From Candidatus Fermentithermobacillaceae bacterium UBA3907 (GTDB lineage Bacteria > Bacillota > Sulfobacillia > Fermentithermobacillales > Fermentithermobacillaceae), in the NCBI GenBank assembly GCA_002391545.1, contig DGFF01000140.1, forward strand, positions 27,227 to 60,026: DNA of 32,800 bases, in the 5' to 3' direction. Shown one piece after another: positions 16,511-25,308 of the stretch. Made by a program: the position numbers and the translations under genes. A model generated the notes under the pieces. That model saw only the letters and a list, made by a program, of their open reading frames with translations, was not told the origin of the DNA and searched no databases. Within the stretch, counting starts at the first letter, position 1. Each line of letters opens with the position of its first letter.

Positions 16511-18166
16511 TTACATAAGAGTGATAGTACAAAGTACGTAAGGCCTCTTGCCCAGTTCGTTTTTGAAAAATCGCTTAAGCATAGAAGTGAGCCCATCTTC
16601 TACAGATTCCTTGTCCAACAAATCCTTTTTTGGCAAAACGGACAAGTACTGCTCCGCTTTTTGGGCAACTTCTGACATGATACCATCCTCATGATCTAAA
16701 CCTACAAGGCCCACGCTTTTCACTTCAGGCCTGGTAAGAAGTTTTCCTGTTTTCTTGTCGATTACGCACGACAGGAAAACTGCGCCAGATTCACCAAGAG
16801 TCTGTCTTTGCCTTAAGACTCGTTCACCTATATCACCCACACCCAGTCCATCTACAAGCGTGTCTCTGGTCTGAATTGTACCAACTATTCCAGCCTGATC
16901 TGGAGTAAGCCTAAAGATAGTGCCATTTTCGCCTATGAGTACATTAGAAGGAGGCACTCCTGTGGCAATGGCTAACTGGCCATGAATTACCAAATGTCTA
17001 TATTCTCCGTGGACAGGGATGAAGAATTTGGGTTTAGTCAAATTCAGCACGAGCTTAAGTTCTTCCTGGCTAGCGTGGCCCGACACATGTACACCAGATT
17101 CCGGAGTGTAAATCACCTCAGCTCCACGCCTAAATAAATTATCTACGACCCTCGATACTGTTGTCTCATTGCCAGGAACCGGAGAAGCAGCCATTATAAC
17201 CAGGTCTCCAGGGGCTATATCCACTTTGCGGTGTTCGCCCAGGGACATCCTAGAAAGGGCCGAAAGAGGCTCGCCCTGACTTCCAGTACTCAAAATTACC
17301 AGGCGCGACGCAGGATATTTGTCTAAATCGTCCACGTCGATCAAGATGCCCATAGGAACTTGCAGAAAGCCCATATTTACGGCAACTTCTACCACATTTT
17401 CCATACTGCGGCCAACCACGCATACTTTACGGCCATGTCTGTAAGCCGCGTCTATCACTTGTTGTATCCTTGGTATATTGGACGCAAAAGTTGTAACTAT
17501 AATCCTACCTTTTGCTCGATAAAAAACCTGGAAAAGGTTTTCGCCTACCACTCGTTCAGATAAAGTATACCCTGGTCTATCTGCATGGGTGCTGTCTGAT
17601 AAGAGAGCAAGGACTCCTTCCTCCCCTACTTCGGCAAGCCTATGATAATCTACTGGGTCTCCATCTACTGGAGTTTGATCTAGTTTGAAATCCCCAGTAT
17701 GAACCAGGGTTCCGCAAGGTGTGCGAATGATCAAACCGGTGCTATCTGAAACAGAATGGGTTGTCCTATAGAATTCTATTTCCACAGACCCTAACTGAAC
17801 GCAATCTCGTGGAGCAACCACTCTAAAGTCAAATTCACCTTCAAAATTCTCATCCATCTTTCTTCGCGCGAGGCCTAATGTAAGCCCTGTACCGTATACA
17901 GGAACGTTAACTTTGCTCAAAACAAAAGGCAATGCTCCAACGTGGTCTTCGTGACCATGGGTCAGCACTATCCCCCGAAGGCGATCTTTTCTTTCCACCA
18001 TGTAAGAAATATCTGGTATCACAAAATCAACCCCGGGCATTTCATCGCCAGGGAACGCAATCCCACAATCTATAGCAATCATATCGTTGCCCGATTCAAG
18101 CAGCATAAGGTTCTTACCGATTTCACCTAAGCCACCTAGAGCAACCAATCGTATCTCTTTAGTCAT
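16511..18166 (-). CDS. rnj: Ribonuclease J
   Basis: This 551-residue metallo-beta-lactamase/beta-CASP nuclease degrades and matures RNA by 5'-3' exonuclease and endonuclease action. The zinc motif is HGHEDH (70-75), with THSVSDS and HTGDFKLD supplying further ligands, GHASQEEL in the beta-CASP part and PVHGEYRHL late in the catalytic core. The C-terminal domain of about 100 residues needed for dimerisation is present. ATG 18166 follows GGGGGAG. A single RNase J is seen here, between the nuclease gene nfo and addB, so the cluster mixes RNA turnover and DNA repair. Whether a second paralogue exists elsewhere cannot be judged. Confidence 0.94.
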   Translation of the reverse strand: MTKEIRLVALGGLGEIGKNLMLLESGNDMIAIDCGIAFPGDEMPGVDFVIPDISYMVERKDRLRGIVLTHGHEDHVGALPFVLSKVNVPVYGTGLTLGLARRKMDENFEGEFDFRVVAPRDCVQLGSVEIEFYRTTHSVSDSTGLIIRTPCGTLVHTGDFKLDQTPVDGDPVDYHRLAEVGEEGVLALLSDSTHADRPGYTLSERVVGENLFQVFYRAKGRIIVTTFASNIPRIQQVIDAAYRHGRKVCVVGRSMENVVEVAVNMGFLQVPMGILIDVDDLDKYPASRLVILSTGSQGEPLSALSRMSLGEHRKVDIAPGDLVIMAASPVPGNETTVSRVVDNLFRRGAEVIYTPESGVHVSGHASQEELKLVLNLTKPKFFIPVHGEYRHLVIHGQLAIATGVPPSNVLIGENGTIFRLTPDQAGIVGTIQTRDTLVDGLGVGDIGERVLRQRQTLGESGAVFLSCVIDKKTGKLLTRPEVKSVGLVGLDHEDGIMSEVAQKAEQYLSVLPKKDLLDKESVEDGLTSMLKRFFKNELGKRPYVLCTITLM

Positions 18167-18219
18167 GTCTCCCCCACCATATATAATCTATGTAATAAGT
18201 AACAATACTGAGTGTCAGA

Positions 18220-19074
18220 TTATCCCGAGTCACGCAACATCTTAACTGTTGTTAGGTTCATTTTATCCGCGTCATCGCTGTCTTTAGGCGTTTCCATAAT
18301 GCCAGGCATATCTTCTGGAAGTAGTTTACTGCTTATAACCGCTCTGAATCCTTCTAAACCTATATATCCCTGCCCAATGTGAAAATGCCTGTCTACACGA
18401 GAACCTAATTCTCGTTTAGAGTCATTTAGATGCACAACTTCCAACCTTCTCAAACCTACAAGATTATCAAACGACGCCAACACACTTTCAACACCAGCAG
18501 CATCGGACAAATCGTAGCCACGAGCAAACGCGTGACAAGTATCGAAACAGGCACCTACCTTATCATCTGGAAAACTTTTCACCAAGAATCCGAGAGCATC
18601 GAAAGTACATCCGATTTCTTGACCTTGCCCTGCACTGTTCTCCAAAAGAAGTTTAACCGGTCCGGAATACATGGAAAGCACCTCGCTAATGGCGTCAAGA
18701 ACCCTCTCCAAAGCTTCACGAGCCTCATCATCTTCTTCTTTAAGTTTATGGCCAACATGAGTTACAACGAATTTTGCCCCTAATGCTTCGGCCCTCTCTA
18801 GCTCTTGGGCCACAACTTCTATGGAATAGTCACGCTTATTCACTTCTGTAGATCCCAGATTTACAAAATAAGGGGCGTGTATCACTAGGGGTCTTATGTC
18901 CTTCTCTTCAAGCAAAGCATTTGATTGGTAAATGTCATCTGGATCTAAAGGCTTGGGCTTACCGCCCCTGGGGCTACGAGAAAAAATCTGCACAGTCTCG
19001 CAGCCCAGTTCGACAGCAGTTTTAGCCATCTTTGAAACTCCGCCCTGGATTGAAAGGTGAACTCCAAATCGCAT
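18220..19074 (-). CDS. nfo: Endonuclease IV (AP endonuclease)
   Basis: At 284 residues this matches the family's usual length. It cleaves DNA 5' of abasic sites in base excision repair and uses three zinc ions in a TIM barrel. Typical segments are MRFGVHLSIQGG at the start, ETVQIFSRSPRG, VIHAPYFVNLG, VTHVGH, LLENSAGQG, ACFDTCHAFARGYD, VVHLNDSK, DRHFHIGQGYIG and GIMETPK. A longer frame exists upstream but overlaps pnp; the ATG at 19074, one base after the pnp TAG, is the natural start. The Shine-Dalgarno is weak, so translation may be coupled to pnp. Confidence 0.93.
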   Translation of the reverse strand: MRFGVHLSIQGGVSKMAKTAVELGCETVQIFSRSPRGGKPKPLDPDDIYQSNALLEEKDIRPLVIHAPYFVNLGSTEVNKRDYSIEVVAQELERAEALGAKFVVTHVGHKLKEEDDEAREALERVLDAISEVLSMYSGPVKLLLENSAGQGQEIGCTFDALGFLVKSFPDDKVGACFDTCHAFARGYDLSDAAGVESVLASFDNLVGLRRLEVVHLNDSKRELGSRVDRHFHIGQGYIGLEGFRAVISSKLLPEDMPGIMETPKDSDDADKMNLTTVKMLRDSG

Positions 19075-19075
19075 G

Positions 19076-21217
19076 CTAATTTCTCGGCTTTCCGCTATTT
19101 CGTGGTTTTCCTTTGGAACGGTTCTGACCACCCTTGTCCTTAGAAGACCCTTTCTTCGGAGCATCTAACCTACCTGACAGATTTATCCTGCCCAGGTGAT
19201 CCACTTCTGTTACTCTAACCATTACTTCATCTCCGACTTCGGGCATTCCGCCCTCACCAGCGTCACCTTGCCTCATAAGTCCTTCTTTACCAGGCAAAAC
19301 CTCGATGAAAGCGCCAAAAGAAGTGACTCTAGTAACTTTCCCTAAATAGGTCTCACCAACTTCAACATCACGGGTGATTTGCTCAATAATCTCTTTTGCC
19401 CTGCGCCCAGACTCTTCATCTGCCGCCGAAATAAAGATGGTTCCATCTTGCTCAATATCTATTTTTACACCGGTCTCATTGGTTATTTTGTTAATGGTCT
19501 TCCCTCCGGATCCAATAACATCACGTATCTTATCTGGGTCAATTTGCATCACAATTATCCGAGGCGCAAACGGAGACAAATAATCCCTTGGCTTATCTAT
19601 AGTCTCAGCCATCTTTCCGAGAACAAATAACCTGGCCGCCTTTGCCTTTTCAAGAGCAGCGCTTAAAATGTCACGGTCCACGCCTGAAATCTTGATGTCC
19701 ATCTGTAACGCAGTGATACCATTTTCAGTCCCTGCCACTTTAAAATCCATGTCGCCTAGGGCATCTTCCATACCTTGAATATCGGTAAGAATGACGGTTT
19801 TGTCCTCTTCTTTTACTAAGCCCATGGCAATACCTGCCACCGGCTCCTTAATAGGAACACCTGCATCCATTAAAGAAAGAGTGCTACCACAAACAGATGC
19901 CATGGAACTAGAGCCATTGGATTCAAGCACTTCAGATACTACTCGTATCGTGTATGGGAAATCTTCCTCCTCTGGTAAAACTGGCAATAGAGCTCTCTCA
20001 GCCAAAGCTCCATGCCCAATTTCTCTCCTTCCCGGACCGCGCAAAGGTCTGGTTTCGCCTACTGCAAATGGCGGGAAATTGTAGTGATGGATGTATCTCT
20101 TGAACTCCTCTAGTCCTGTAGTATCTAATTCCTGGATGTCGCTGGTAGCTCCAAGAGTTGCCACACTCAACACCTGAGTCTGCCCTCTTGTAAACAAACC
20201 AGAACCGTGAACCCGTGGAATTATTGATACTTCGCAAGAAACAGGTCTTATCTCATCTGGACGCCTTCCGTCAGGTCTTACTTCCTCATCGACTATCATT
20301 GCCCTTACTTTAGTCTTCAAAACATCGTCAAAAGCCTCGGTTATCTCACTTTCTTGCTCAGGAAATTCTTCTGACAAAGCTTCTAGAACTTCCTTCAACA
20401 CCTCGTCTATGGCATTTTCTCGCTCAATCTTTTCTTCTATTCTGATAGCAAGGTTCAACTTATCTCCAGCCAATTGTTGCACCTGCGTCTTTATCTCCTC
20501 GCTTGGCACAAAAATAGGAGCCTTCATTTTGGGCTTGCCAATTTCCCTTACTATAGTTTCTTGGAAATCTGCAATTTCTTTTATGACCTTATGGCCTTCC
20601 ATTATTGCTTCAACCATCGTATCTTCCGAAACCCCATTTGCCCCTGCCTCTACCATCAATACAGCATCTTTGGTCCCTGCTACAGTAAGCTTCAGTTCGC
20701 TTCTTTCCGCTTCCTCTACGCCAGGGTTAACAACAAAGGCACCATCTACTAACCCGATTTCTACGGCTCCTATGGGCCCCTCAAACGGTATATCGCTCAC
20801 GCACAATGCTGCTGAAGCACCTATCATTCCCGCTATCTCAACAGAGTAGTCATGGTCAATTGCCAAAGGCATGATAACAACTTGAACTTCATTTCTGAAA
20901 CCCGTAGGAAATAAAGGCCTTATAGGCCTATCAGTAAGCCTTGCTTGTAGTATTGACTTCTCCGGAGGTCTTCCTTCCCTGCGTCCCCAACTTCCTGGAA
21001 TCCTACCTACAGCATACAAGCGCTCTTCCACATCTACTGTAAGGGGGAAAAAATCTACGCCTTCCCTAGGTTCCTTTGACGCGGTTGCAGTTACAAGCAC
21101 AATAGTATCTCCATAACTAACAAGTACCGAGCCGTTGGCCTGCTTTGCTACCTTGCCAAATTGCAAGGTCAAAGGTTTGCCGCCGAGCTCCATCGAATAT
21201 TCTCGAACACTTTCCAA
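19076..21217 (-). CDS. pnp: Polyribonucleotide nucleotidyltransferase (PNPase)
   Basis: The 713-residue PNPase degrades RNA 3'-5' with phosphate. Two RNase PH domains (first half and 310-540 roughly) flank an alpha-helical linker; a KH domain (IGSGGKTINKI, about 560-610) and an S1 domain (GKVTRVTSFGAFIEVLPGKEGL, about 620-680) follow. GLFTRGQTQ, FPPFAVGE and GRREIGHG mark the second, active RNase PH domain. The last 30 residues are Lys/Gly-rich and may bind RNA. Of three early starts, TTG 21217 is about 10 bases behind AAAGGA and gives a length like other PNPases. It lies 26 bases after rpsO, the common rpsO-pnp pair. Confidence 0.95.
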   Translation of the reverse strand: MESVREYSMELGGKPLTLQFGKVAKQANGSVLVSYGDTIVLVTATASKEPREGVDFFPLTVDVEERLYAVGRIPGSWGRREGRPPEKSILQARLTDRPIRPLFPTGFRNEVQVVIMPLAIDHDYSVEIAGMIGASAALCVSDIPFEGPIGAVEIGLVDGAFVVNPGVEEAERSELKLTVAGTKDAVLMVEAGANGVSEDTMVEAIMEGHKVIKEIADFQETIVREIGKPKMKAPIFVPSEEIKTQVQQLAGDKLNLAIRIEEKIERENAIDEVLKEVLEALSEEFPEQESEITEAFDDVLKTKVRAMIVDEEVRPDGRRPDEIRPVSCEVSIIPRVHGSGLFTRGQTQVLSVATLGATSDIQELDTTGLEEFKRYIHHYNFPPFAVGETRPLRGPGRREIGHGALAERALLPVLPEEEDFPYTIRVVSEVLESNGSSSMASVCGSTLSLMDAGVPIKEPVAGIAMGLVKEEDKTVILTDIQGMEDALGDMDFKVAGTENGITALQMDIKISGVDRDILSAALEKAKAARLFVLGKMAETIDKPRDYLSPFAPRIIVMQIDPDKIRDVIGSGGKTINKITNETGVKIDIEQDGTIFISAADEESGRRAKEIIEQITRDVEVGETYLGKVTRVTSFGAFIEVLPGKEGLMRQGDAGEGGMPEVGDEVMVRVTEVDHLGRINLSGRLDAPKKGSSKDKGGQNRSKGKPRNSGKPRN

Positions 21218-21243
21218 TAAATACACTTCCTTTCAGTTATCCC

Positions 21244-21513
21244 CTAACCCCTCAGACCAAGTTTCTCTACTACTTCCCTGTAACGCTCTGGGGACTCCTG
21301 GGCAAGGTAGTTCAAAAGAGCACGGCGCTGACCCACCATTTTTAGAAGGCCTCTCCGGCTGTGATGATCTTTCTTGTGAACTTTAAGGTGCTCTGTTAAG
21401 TAAGAAATCCTTTCGGTCAAAAGAGCAATCTGAACTTCTGGGGAACCAGTATCAGTCTCATGTCGTTTAAATTCGTCAATAATCTCTCGTTTTCTTTCAC
21501 TGTCAAGTGTCAA
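21244..21513 (-). CDS. rpsO: 30S ribosomal protein S15
   Basis: The product is 89 residues, exactly the usual size. S15 binds 16S rRNA early in 30S assembly. Hallmarks are ERKREIIDEF, HETDTGSPEVQIALLTERI, HKKDHHSRRGLLKMVGQRRALLNYL and the C-terminal EKLGLRG. The frame extends further upstream, but TTG 21513 follows GGAGG by 9 bases and gives the standard N-terminus MTLDSERKREI. The leader between ribF and this gene can fold, which may allow S15 to control its own synthesis as in other bacteria. Confidence 0.96.
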   Translation of the reverse strand: MTLDSERKREIIDEFKRHETDTGSPEVQIALLTERISYLTEHLKVHKKDHHSRRGLLKMVGQRRALLNYLAQESPERYREVVEKLGLRG

Positions 21514-21542
21514 TGTTCTGTACCTCCATATATTCAAAATAC

Positions 21543-21592
21543 GCCTTGGACCCAGCAATGCGCCGGAGATACGCGTGGCCGAGTACCAAGGT
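21543..21592 (-). promoter_or_regulatory. Possible rpsO leader structure
   Basis: CCTTGG (21544-21549) and CCAAGG (21586-21591) can form a 6-bp closing stem around about 36 GC-rich bases in the ribF-rpsO gap. It lies about 30 bases before the rpsO start. There is no T-run, so it is not an obvious terminator. S15 autoregulatory leaders are known, but this one is not recognised as any particular class. Confidence 0.3.
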
Positions 21593-22593
21593 CATTTGGT
21601 CAAAAAAATTCTATCATAAGCGCTCAAGAGTGTAAATGAATCGAGGTCAAACCCTTGTCTTAACTGGGATTTCGAGACTAAAAGCGCCTCTTCTATGTCT
21701 GATTGTATCTGCTCCTTGAGTGAATACGGTGAGGCAAACTTTTGTTCCTCCCTAAGGTATTTAAGAAAGAAAACCTGCATCTTCTCGCCATATAACTCCT
21801 TGGAAAACCCGGGAATATGCACTTCCATACGGGTGTGAACGCCTCCAAAAGTAGGCCTAACGCCTACGTTAGCTACAGCAGGCATAAGTTCACCGCATAC
21901 TAGTCTGGCGAAAACAGCATACACACCGCGTCGGGGAATCAGTTTATTAGGCGAGAAGTCAATGTTGGAAGTAGGCACACCAATCTGCCCACCCACACCG
22001 TTGCCCTTAATGACTTCGCCGTAAACGCAATAAGGCCGTCCCAAAAACCTATTTGCCCTTTCCACATCCCCGTCTGATATCAGCTCCCTTATTCTTGTGC
22101 TTGAAACTACCTCGCCCTCAATTTCAAAAGGCGGAACAATCTTAACCTCAAAACCCTTATCGCGCTCGATACTCTTCAAGTACCGTGGAGTCCCCGCTCC
22201 TTTGTAACCGAATGTAAAGTTAAATCCGCATACAATATACTTAGTTTCCATATAAGCACAAAGATAATTATCTACGAATTCTTCAGGCGAAAGCCTCGCC
22301 ACCTCACGAGAAAACGGAATTGCCCAATAATAGTCAATTCCCATGACCTCTAAAAGAGCCTTCTTTTCTTCCTCCAGCGTTAGCAAACCAAAAATGCAGT
22401 TATTTTCATTTAATATCACTTTGGGATGTGGGCTAAAAGTAACAGCAGCAACTGGTAGCTGGGTATCTTTTTTGAGATCAAGAGCCGTCCTGAACAGTTC
22501 TTTATGACCCAAGTGCACACCGTCAAAAACTCCTACTGCCGCGATCACTTTTTGCCCTTTAAGTTCTGTTTCTGGATCCAGGACCGTCTTCAG
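21592..22593 (-). CDS. ribF: Bifunctional riboflavin kinase / FAD synthetase
   Basis: RibF phosphorylates riboflavin to FMN and adenylylates it to FAD. The N-terminal nucleotidyltransferase has GVFDGVHLGHKEL and TFSPHPKV; STRIRELISDGD is the ISSTxIR-type motif; the C-terminal kinase has YGEVIKGNGVGGQIGVPTSNI and LIPRRGVYAV. The start is unusual. GTG 22548 (behind AAAGGG) gives a shortened N-terminus of 318 residues. The in-frame stretch upstream codes LKTVLDPETELKGQ, which fits the usual RibF N-terminus, and the only near-cognate start there is CTG at 22593, overlapping the truB TGA and about 9 bases behind AAGGAAG. A TGA stands just before it. I give the CTG version (333 residues) as slightly more likely. 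Confidence 0.85.
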   Translation of the reverse strand: MKTVLDPETELKGQKVIAAVGVFDGVHLGHKELFRTALDLKKDTQLPVAAVTFSPHPKVILNENNCIFGLLTLEEEKKALLEVMGIDYYWAIPFSREVARLSPEEFVDNYLCAYMETKYIVCGFNFTFGYKGAGTPRYLKSIERDKGFEVKIVPPFEIEGEVVSSTRIRELISDGDVERANRFLGRPYCVYGEVIKGNGVGGQIGVPTSNIDFSPNKLIPRRGVYAVFARLVCGELMPAVANVGVRPTFGGVHTRMEVHIPGFSKELYGEKMQVFFLKYLREEQKFASPYSLKEQIQSDIEEALLVSKSQLRQGFDLDSFTLLSAYDRIFLTK

Positions 22594-23573
22594 CGAACAT
22601 CACTTCCTTGTACTAGCACTTTCTCATACTTCATCCTAAAAGATAACTTATCAATCCAATCCAGAGAAAGTACACAAGCAATCTTATAAGCGTTACTAGA
22701 GGGATCTTCATAGGTACAAATAACAATGGGCCTCTCATCTTCTGACTCCTGCATAGATTTCCTCATTAAAACTAAGGTCCCTTCAGGGTCAACAAAATCG
22801 GTAACCTCCAAAGGGGCACCGTGTCTTACCAACTCAACCGACTCAGGTCTGATCTCCACAAATGGAAAACGCCATAAGGCATCTTTAGGATCGACAAAGA
22901 ATCGGTCCACACTCTCATAAGAAAGGCCCCTTTTTAAAGTATCTGTAAGTACCGCATCTTTCAGGTGAAAATTGCCCACCCGGGTCCTTAGAAGGTAAGA
23001 AACTGTACAACCACAACCCAATTCTTCCCCAAGATCTCGGGCAAGACTACGCACGTAAGTTCCCGATCCCACGTGAATGGAAAAAATACCTTGACCACAA
23101 ACACCCGGGGAAAAATGCAATATTTCAAAACTATGTATCTCAACATCTCTAGAAGGCACATCCACTGTAATCCCTTTCCTAGCAAGGTTGTGAAGTCTCC
23201 TTCCATCTACATGCACTGCAGAAAAATTAGGCGGAACTTGTTTAATTTTCCCGAGAAATTTTGATAATTGCCGTTTAACGTCTGATGCAGTTACGTCGCT
23301 GCAATCCTGCATAGCAAGAACCTGGCCATCCATGTCTCCAGTATCGGTAGTGATGCCAAACATGAACTCTGCTAGATACTCCTTATCTTCGTTCATAAGG
23401 TATTCAGAAAGGCGGGTATAATTCCCTACCGCTACAGGCAAAACTCCTCGAGCCATAGGATCCAAAGTGCCGAGATGTCCCACTTTTTTCTCGTCGAGAA
23501 TGCGCCTTATTTCAAGCACCACATCATGGGATGTGGGGCCTTTGGTCTTTACAATATTTAAAAAACCGTTCAT
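22590..23573 (-). CDS. truB: tRNA pseudouridine(55) synthase
   Basis: TruB makes pseudouridine 55 in the T-arm of tRNA. The catalytic Asp38 is in GHLGTLDPMARGVLPV; KTKGPTSHDVV at the start, KQVPPNFSAVHVDGRRLHNLAR in the middle and VGSGTYVRSLARDLGEELGCG are family hallmarks. The 327-residue length includes a C-terminal region of about 100 residues, consistent with a PUA-like domain. ATG 23573 overlaps the nrnA stop (ATGA), with AAAGGA 6 bases upstream, so the two are translationally coupled. Confidence 0.95.
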   Translation of the reverse strand: MNGFLNIVKTKGPTSHDVVLEIRRILDEKKVGHLGTLDPMARGVLPVAVGNYTRLSEYLMNEDKEYLAEFMFGITTDTGDMDGQVLAMQDCSDVTASDVKRQLSKFLGKIKQVPPNFSAVHVDGRRLHNLARKGITVDVPSRDVEIHSFEILHFSPGVCGQGIFSIHVGSGTYVRSLARDLGEELGCGCTVSYLLRTRVGNFHLKDAVLTDTLKRGLSYESVDRFFVDPKDALWRFPFVEIRPESVELVRHGAPLEVTDFVDPEGTLVLMRKSMQESEDERPIVICTYEDPSSNAYKIACVLSLDWIDKLSFRMKYEKVLVQGSDVR

Positions 23574-24562
23574 ATCTGTTCCTTTGATAAAAGACTAAAT
23601 ACTTTATCCTTGGCTTCCTCCATGGAACCTGTAATAGTTGCACCTGCAGCCCTGGGATGTCCCCCACCGCCTAAGGCCTCGGCAATTTTCGAAACATCTA
23701 CCCTGCATTTAGACCTGAAACTCACATCTACCCCTATCCCATCTGGCCTCTCTTTAAAACACAAAGCAACCTCTACCCCTTCTATTGAACGCGGATAGTC
23801 AACAATGCCGTCTGTTTCCTGAAATGAAGATCCTGCATCGCGTATCATTTCTCTCGTGATTTCCACTGACGCTACTTTACCATCGTGATGCAAAGATAAG
23901 GTTTGAAGCGCTTTCCCCAATAGCAACAGAAAGGAGGCAGTTCTGCACTCGTAAAGCTGATTTGCAATTCTTGACGGATCTGCTCCGGCATCAACCAAAT
24001 GACTGGCAACTGCGAACGTCCGGGAAGTGGTGTTTTCGTATCTGAAAGCGCCGGTATCGCTAATTATTCCAGTGTAAAGACAAATAGCGATGTTCCGTGT
24101 AATCGGAACCTGCATGGTTTTCAGTAGATAAAACACTAGTTCTGACGTAGAACTAGCTCCTGGATCCACCAAGTTAATGTCCCCAAACATAGAGTTGGTA
24201 ACATGATGATCTATATTGATCACAATATCCCCTTTGGCAAATTCAACGGCTGCCCCTGCACGGGCACGATCAGCACAATCCAAAAACACCACGGCGTCGA
24301 ATGGACCGTATTCGGATTTCATGTCAGAAACTACAATGTGCAGGTGCCTACCGGGCAGGAAATCGTACGTACTAGGATGGGGATCCTGCGATAGAAGAAT
24401 CGCGTTTTTCCCAAGAAACAGCATGCCAAGAGCAAGCCCCAAACCTGCTCCAATACTGTCCCCGTCAGGTTTCTCATGCTCAAGTATTAATACTTTCTCA
24501 CTTTGCCGCAATACCTCGCCTATTTGAGTTGTTTCCTCTCTCCAAGCAACAGACATAGTCAT
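23570..24562 (-). CDS. nrnA: DHH/DHHA1 family nanoRNase / pAp phosphatase
   Basis: This is a 330-residue DHH-family phosphoesterase at the position of nrnA in Bacillota. NrnA degrades RNA of 2-5 bases and 3'-phosphoadenosine 5'-phosphate. Metal ligands are visible: His29, Asp33 and Asp35 (HEKPDGDS), Asp95 (FLDCAD), Asp118-His119-His120 (IDHHVTN) and an Asp in ISDTGAFRYEN. The DHHA1 substrate-binding motif GGGGHPRAAGA closes the protein. ATG 24562 has GGGAG about 12 bases upstream; a second ATG two codons later is also possible. Confidence 0.92.
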   Translation of the reverse strand: MTMSVAWREETTQIGEVLRQSEKVLILEHEKPDGDSIGAGLGLALGMLFLGKNAILLSQDPHPSTYDFLPGRHLHIVVSDMKSEYGPFDAVVFLDCADRARAGAAVEFAKGDIVINIDHHVTNSMFGDINLVDPGASSTSELVFYLLKTMQVPITRNIAICLYTGIISDTGAFRYENTTSRTFAVASHLVDAGADPSRIANQLYECRTASFLLLLGKALQTLSLHHDGKVASVEITREMIRDAGSSFQETDGIVDYPRSIEGVEVALCFKERPDGIGVDVSFRSKCRVDVSKIAEALGGGGHPRAAGATITGSMEEAKDKVFSLLSKEQI

Positions 24563-24606
24563 CTTTAGTCTATTCTCCCAAAGCTTACATTATACGTTAA
24601 GCGTTT

Positions 24607-24981
24607 CTATTCAGGCTGCTTTTTATCTTCAGCTTTTTTCTCTTTTTCTTCAATTTCGGAAAGCAATTTGGAAATATGCATACTGTATTCGATGCTATCG
24701 TCCAGAATAAACTCTATCTCAGGAGCATGCCTAATACCTAGAGCCTTGGAAACTTCCGACCTTATAAGACCCTGTGCGCTCTTAAGCCCTTCCATGGTCT
24801 TTTCTTTTTCCTCTTCAGTTCCTAATACGCTAATATACACTTTTGCCTGAGACAGATCTCTGTTGACGCTTACCCTAACAACGCTAGCAAATCCAATTCT
24901 CGGATCTTTAAGACGTGTCATTATAAGGTCTGATACAACCTCACGAATTAATGCCGCTACCCTATCGGACCTCTGTGCCAC
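24607..24981 (-). CDS. rbfA: 30S ribosome-binding factor A
   Basis: RbfA is a small KH-fold protein that matures the 5' end of 16S rRNA and is needed for growth in the cold. The 124 residues include RSDRVAALIREVVSDLI, LKDPRIGFASVVRVSVNRDLSQAKVYISV and LGIRHAPEIEFILDDSIEYSMHISKLL, with a charged Glu/Lys tail. A longer frame starts at GTG 25002 overlapping ylxP, but GTG 24981 lies 8 bases behind GGGGG and gives the usual start MAQRSDRV. Order ylxP-rbfA-nrnA-truB is the Gram-positive standard. Confidence 0.94.
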   Translation of the reverse strand: MAQRSDRVAALIREVVSDLIMTRLKDPRIGFASVVRVSVNRDLSQAKVYISVLGTEEEKEKTMEGLKSAQGLIRSEVSKALGIRHAPEIEFILDDSIEYSMHISKLLSEIEEKEKKAEDKKQPE

Positions 24982-24998
24982 GAGCAACACCCCCGTAG

Positions 24999-25283
24999 TC
25001 ACGTTATTATATCAATCTGAAAGTCTACTATCTCTCCATCAATATTATCTTCTACCCAAAGAACCGCATTATTCAATATTTGCAGAGCGTGACTTTGGCT
25101 ATTAGTCACTACAGCCATACCTAGAAGAAGTCTTCCCCAGGAATCATTGGCTCCTACCTCTGCGCAAGAAACGCCGAACTTTTGCTGCAACCTCGATATA
25201 AGGCTTTTTGTGACACGTCTCTTATCCTTCAACGATCTTGCACCGTAAAGCCTTATGTCTATTAGGCACTGACCTACAACCAT
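24999..25283 (-). CDS. ylxP: DUF503 family protein
   Basis: This is a 94-residue protein of the DUF503 family, whose place between infB and rbfA in Bacillota is well known but whose role is not firmly established. Hallmarks are LYGARSLKDKRRVTKSLISRL, EVGANDSWGRLLLGMAVV and an acidic C-terminal strand. The longer frame runs into infB; ATG 25283 has GAGG 8 bases upstream and gives the family's usual size. Confidence 0.88.
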   Translation of the reverse strand: MVVGQCLIDIRLYGARSLKDKRRVTKSLISRLQQKFGVSCAEVGANDSWGRLLLGMAVVTNSQSHALQILNNAVLWVEDNIDGEIVDFQIDIIT

Positions 25284-25308
25284 AATCCCAACCTCGCTCT
25301 TACAAATC

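Noticed and set aside
18170..18215. Possible promoter (TTGTTA and TATATG) before the RNase J gene
   Set aside because: The predicted transcription start would fall on the Shine-Dalgarno; the match is weak in an AT-rich spacer.
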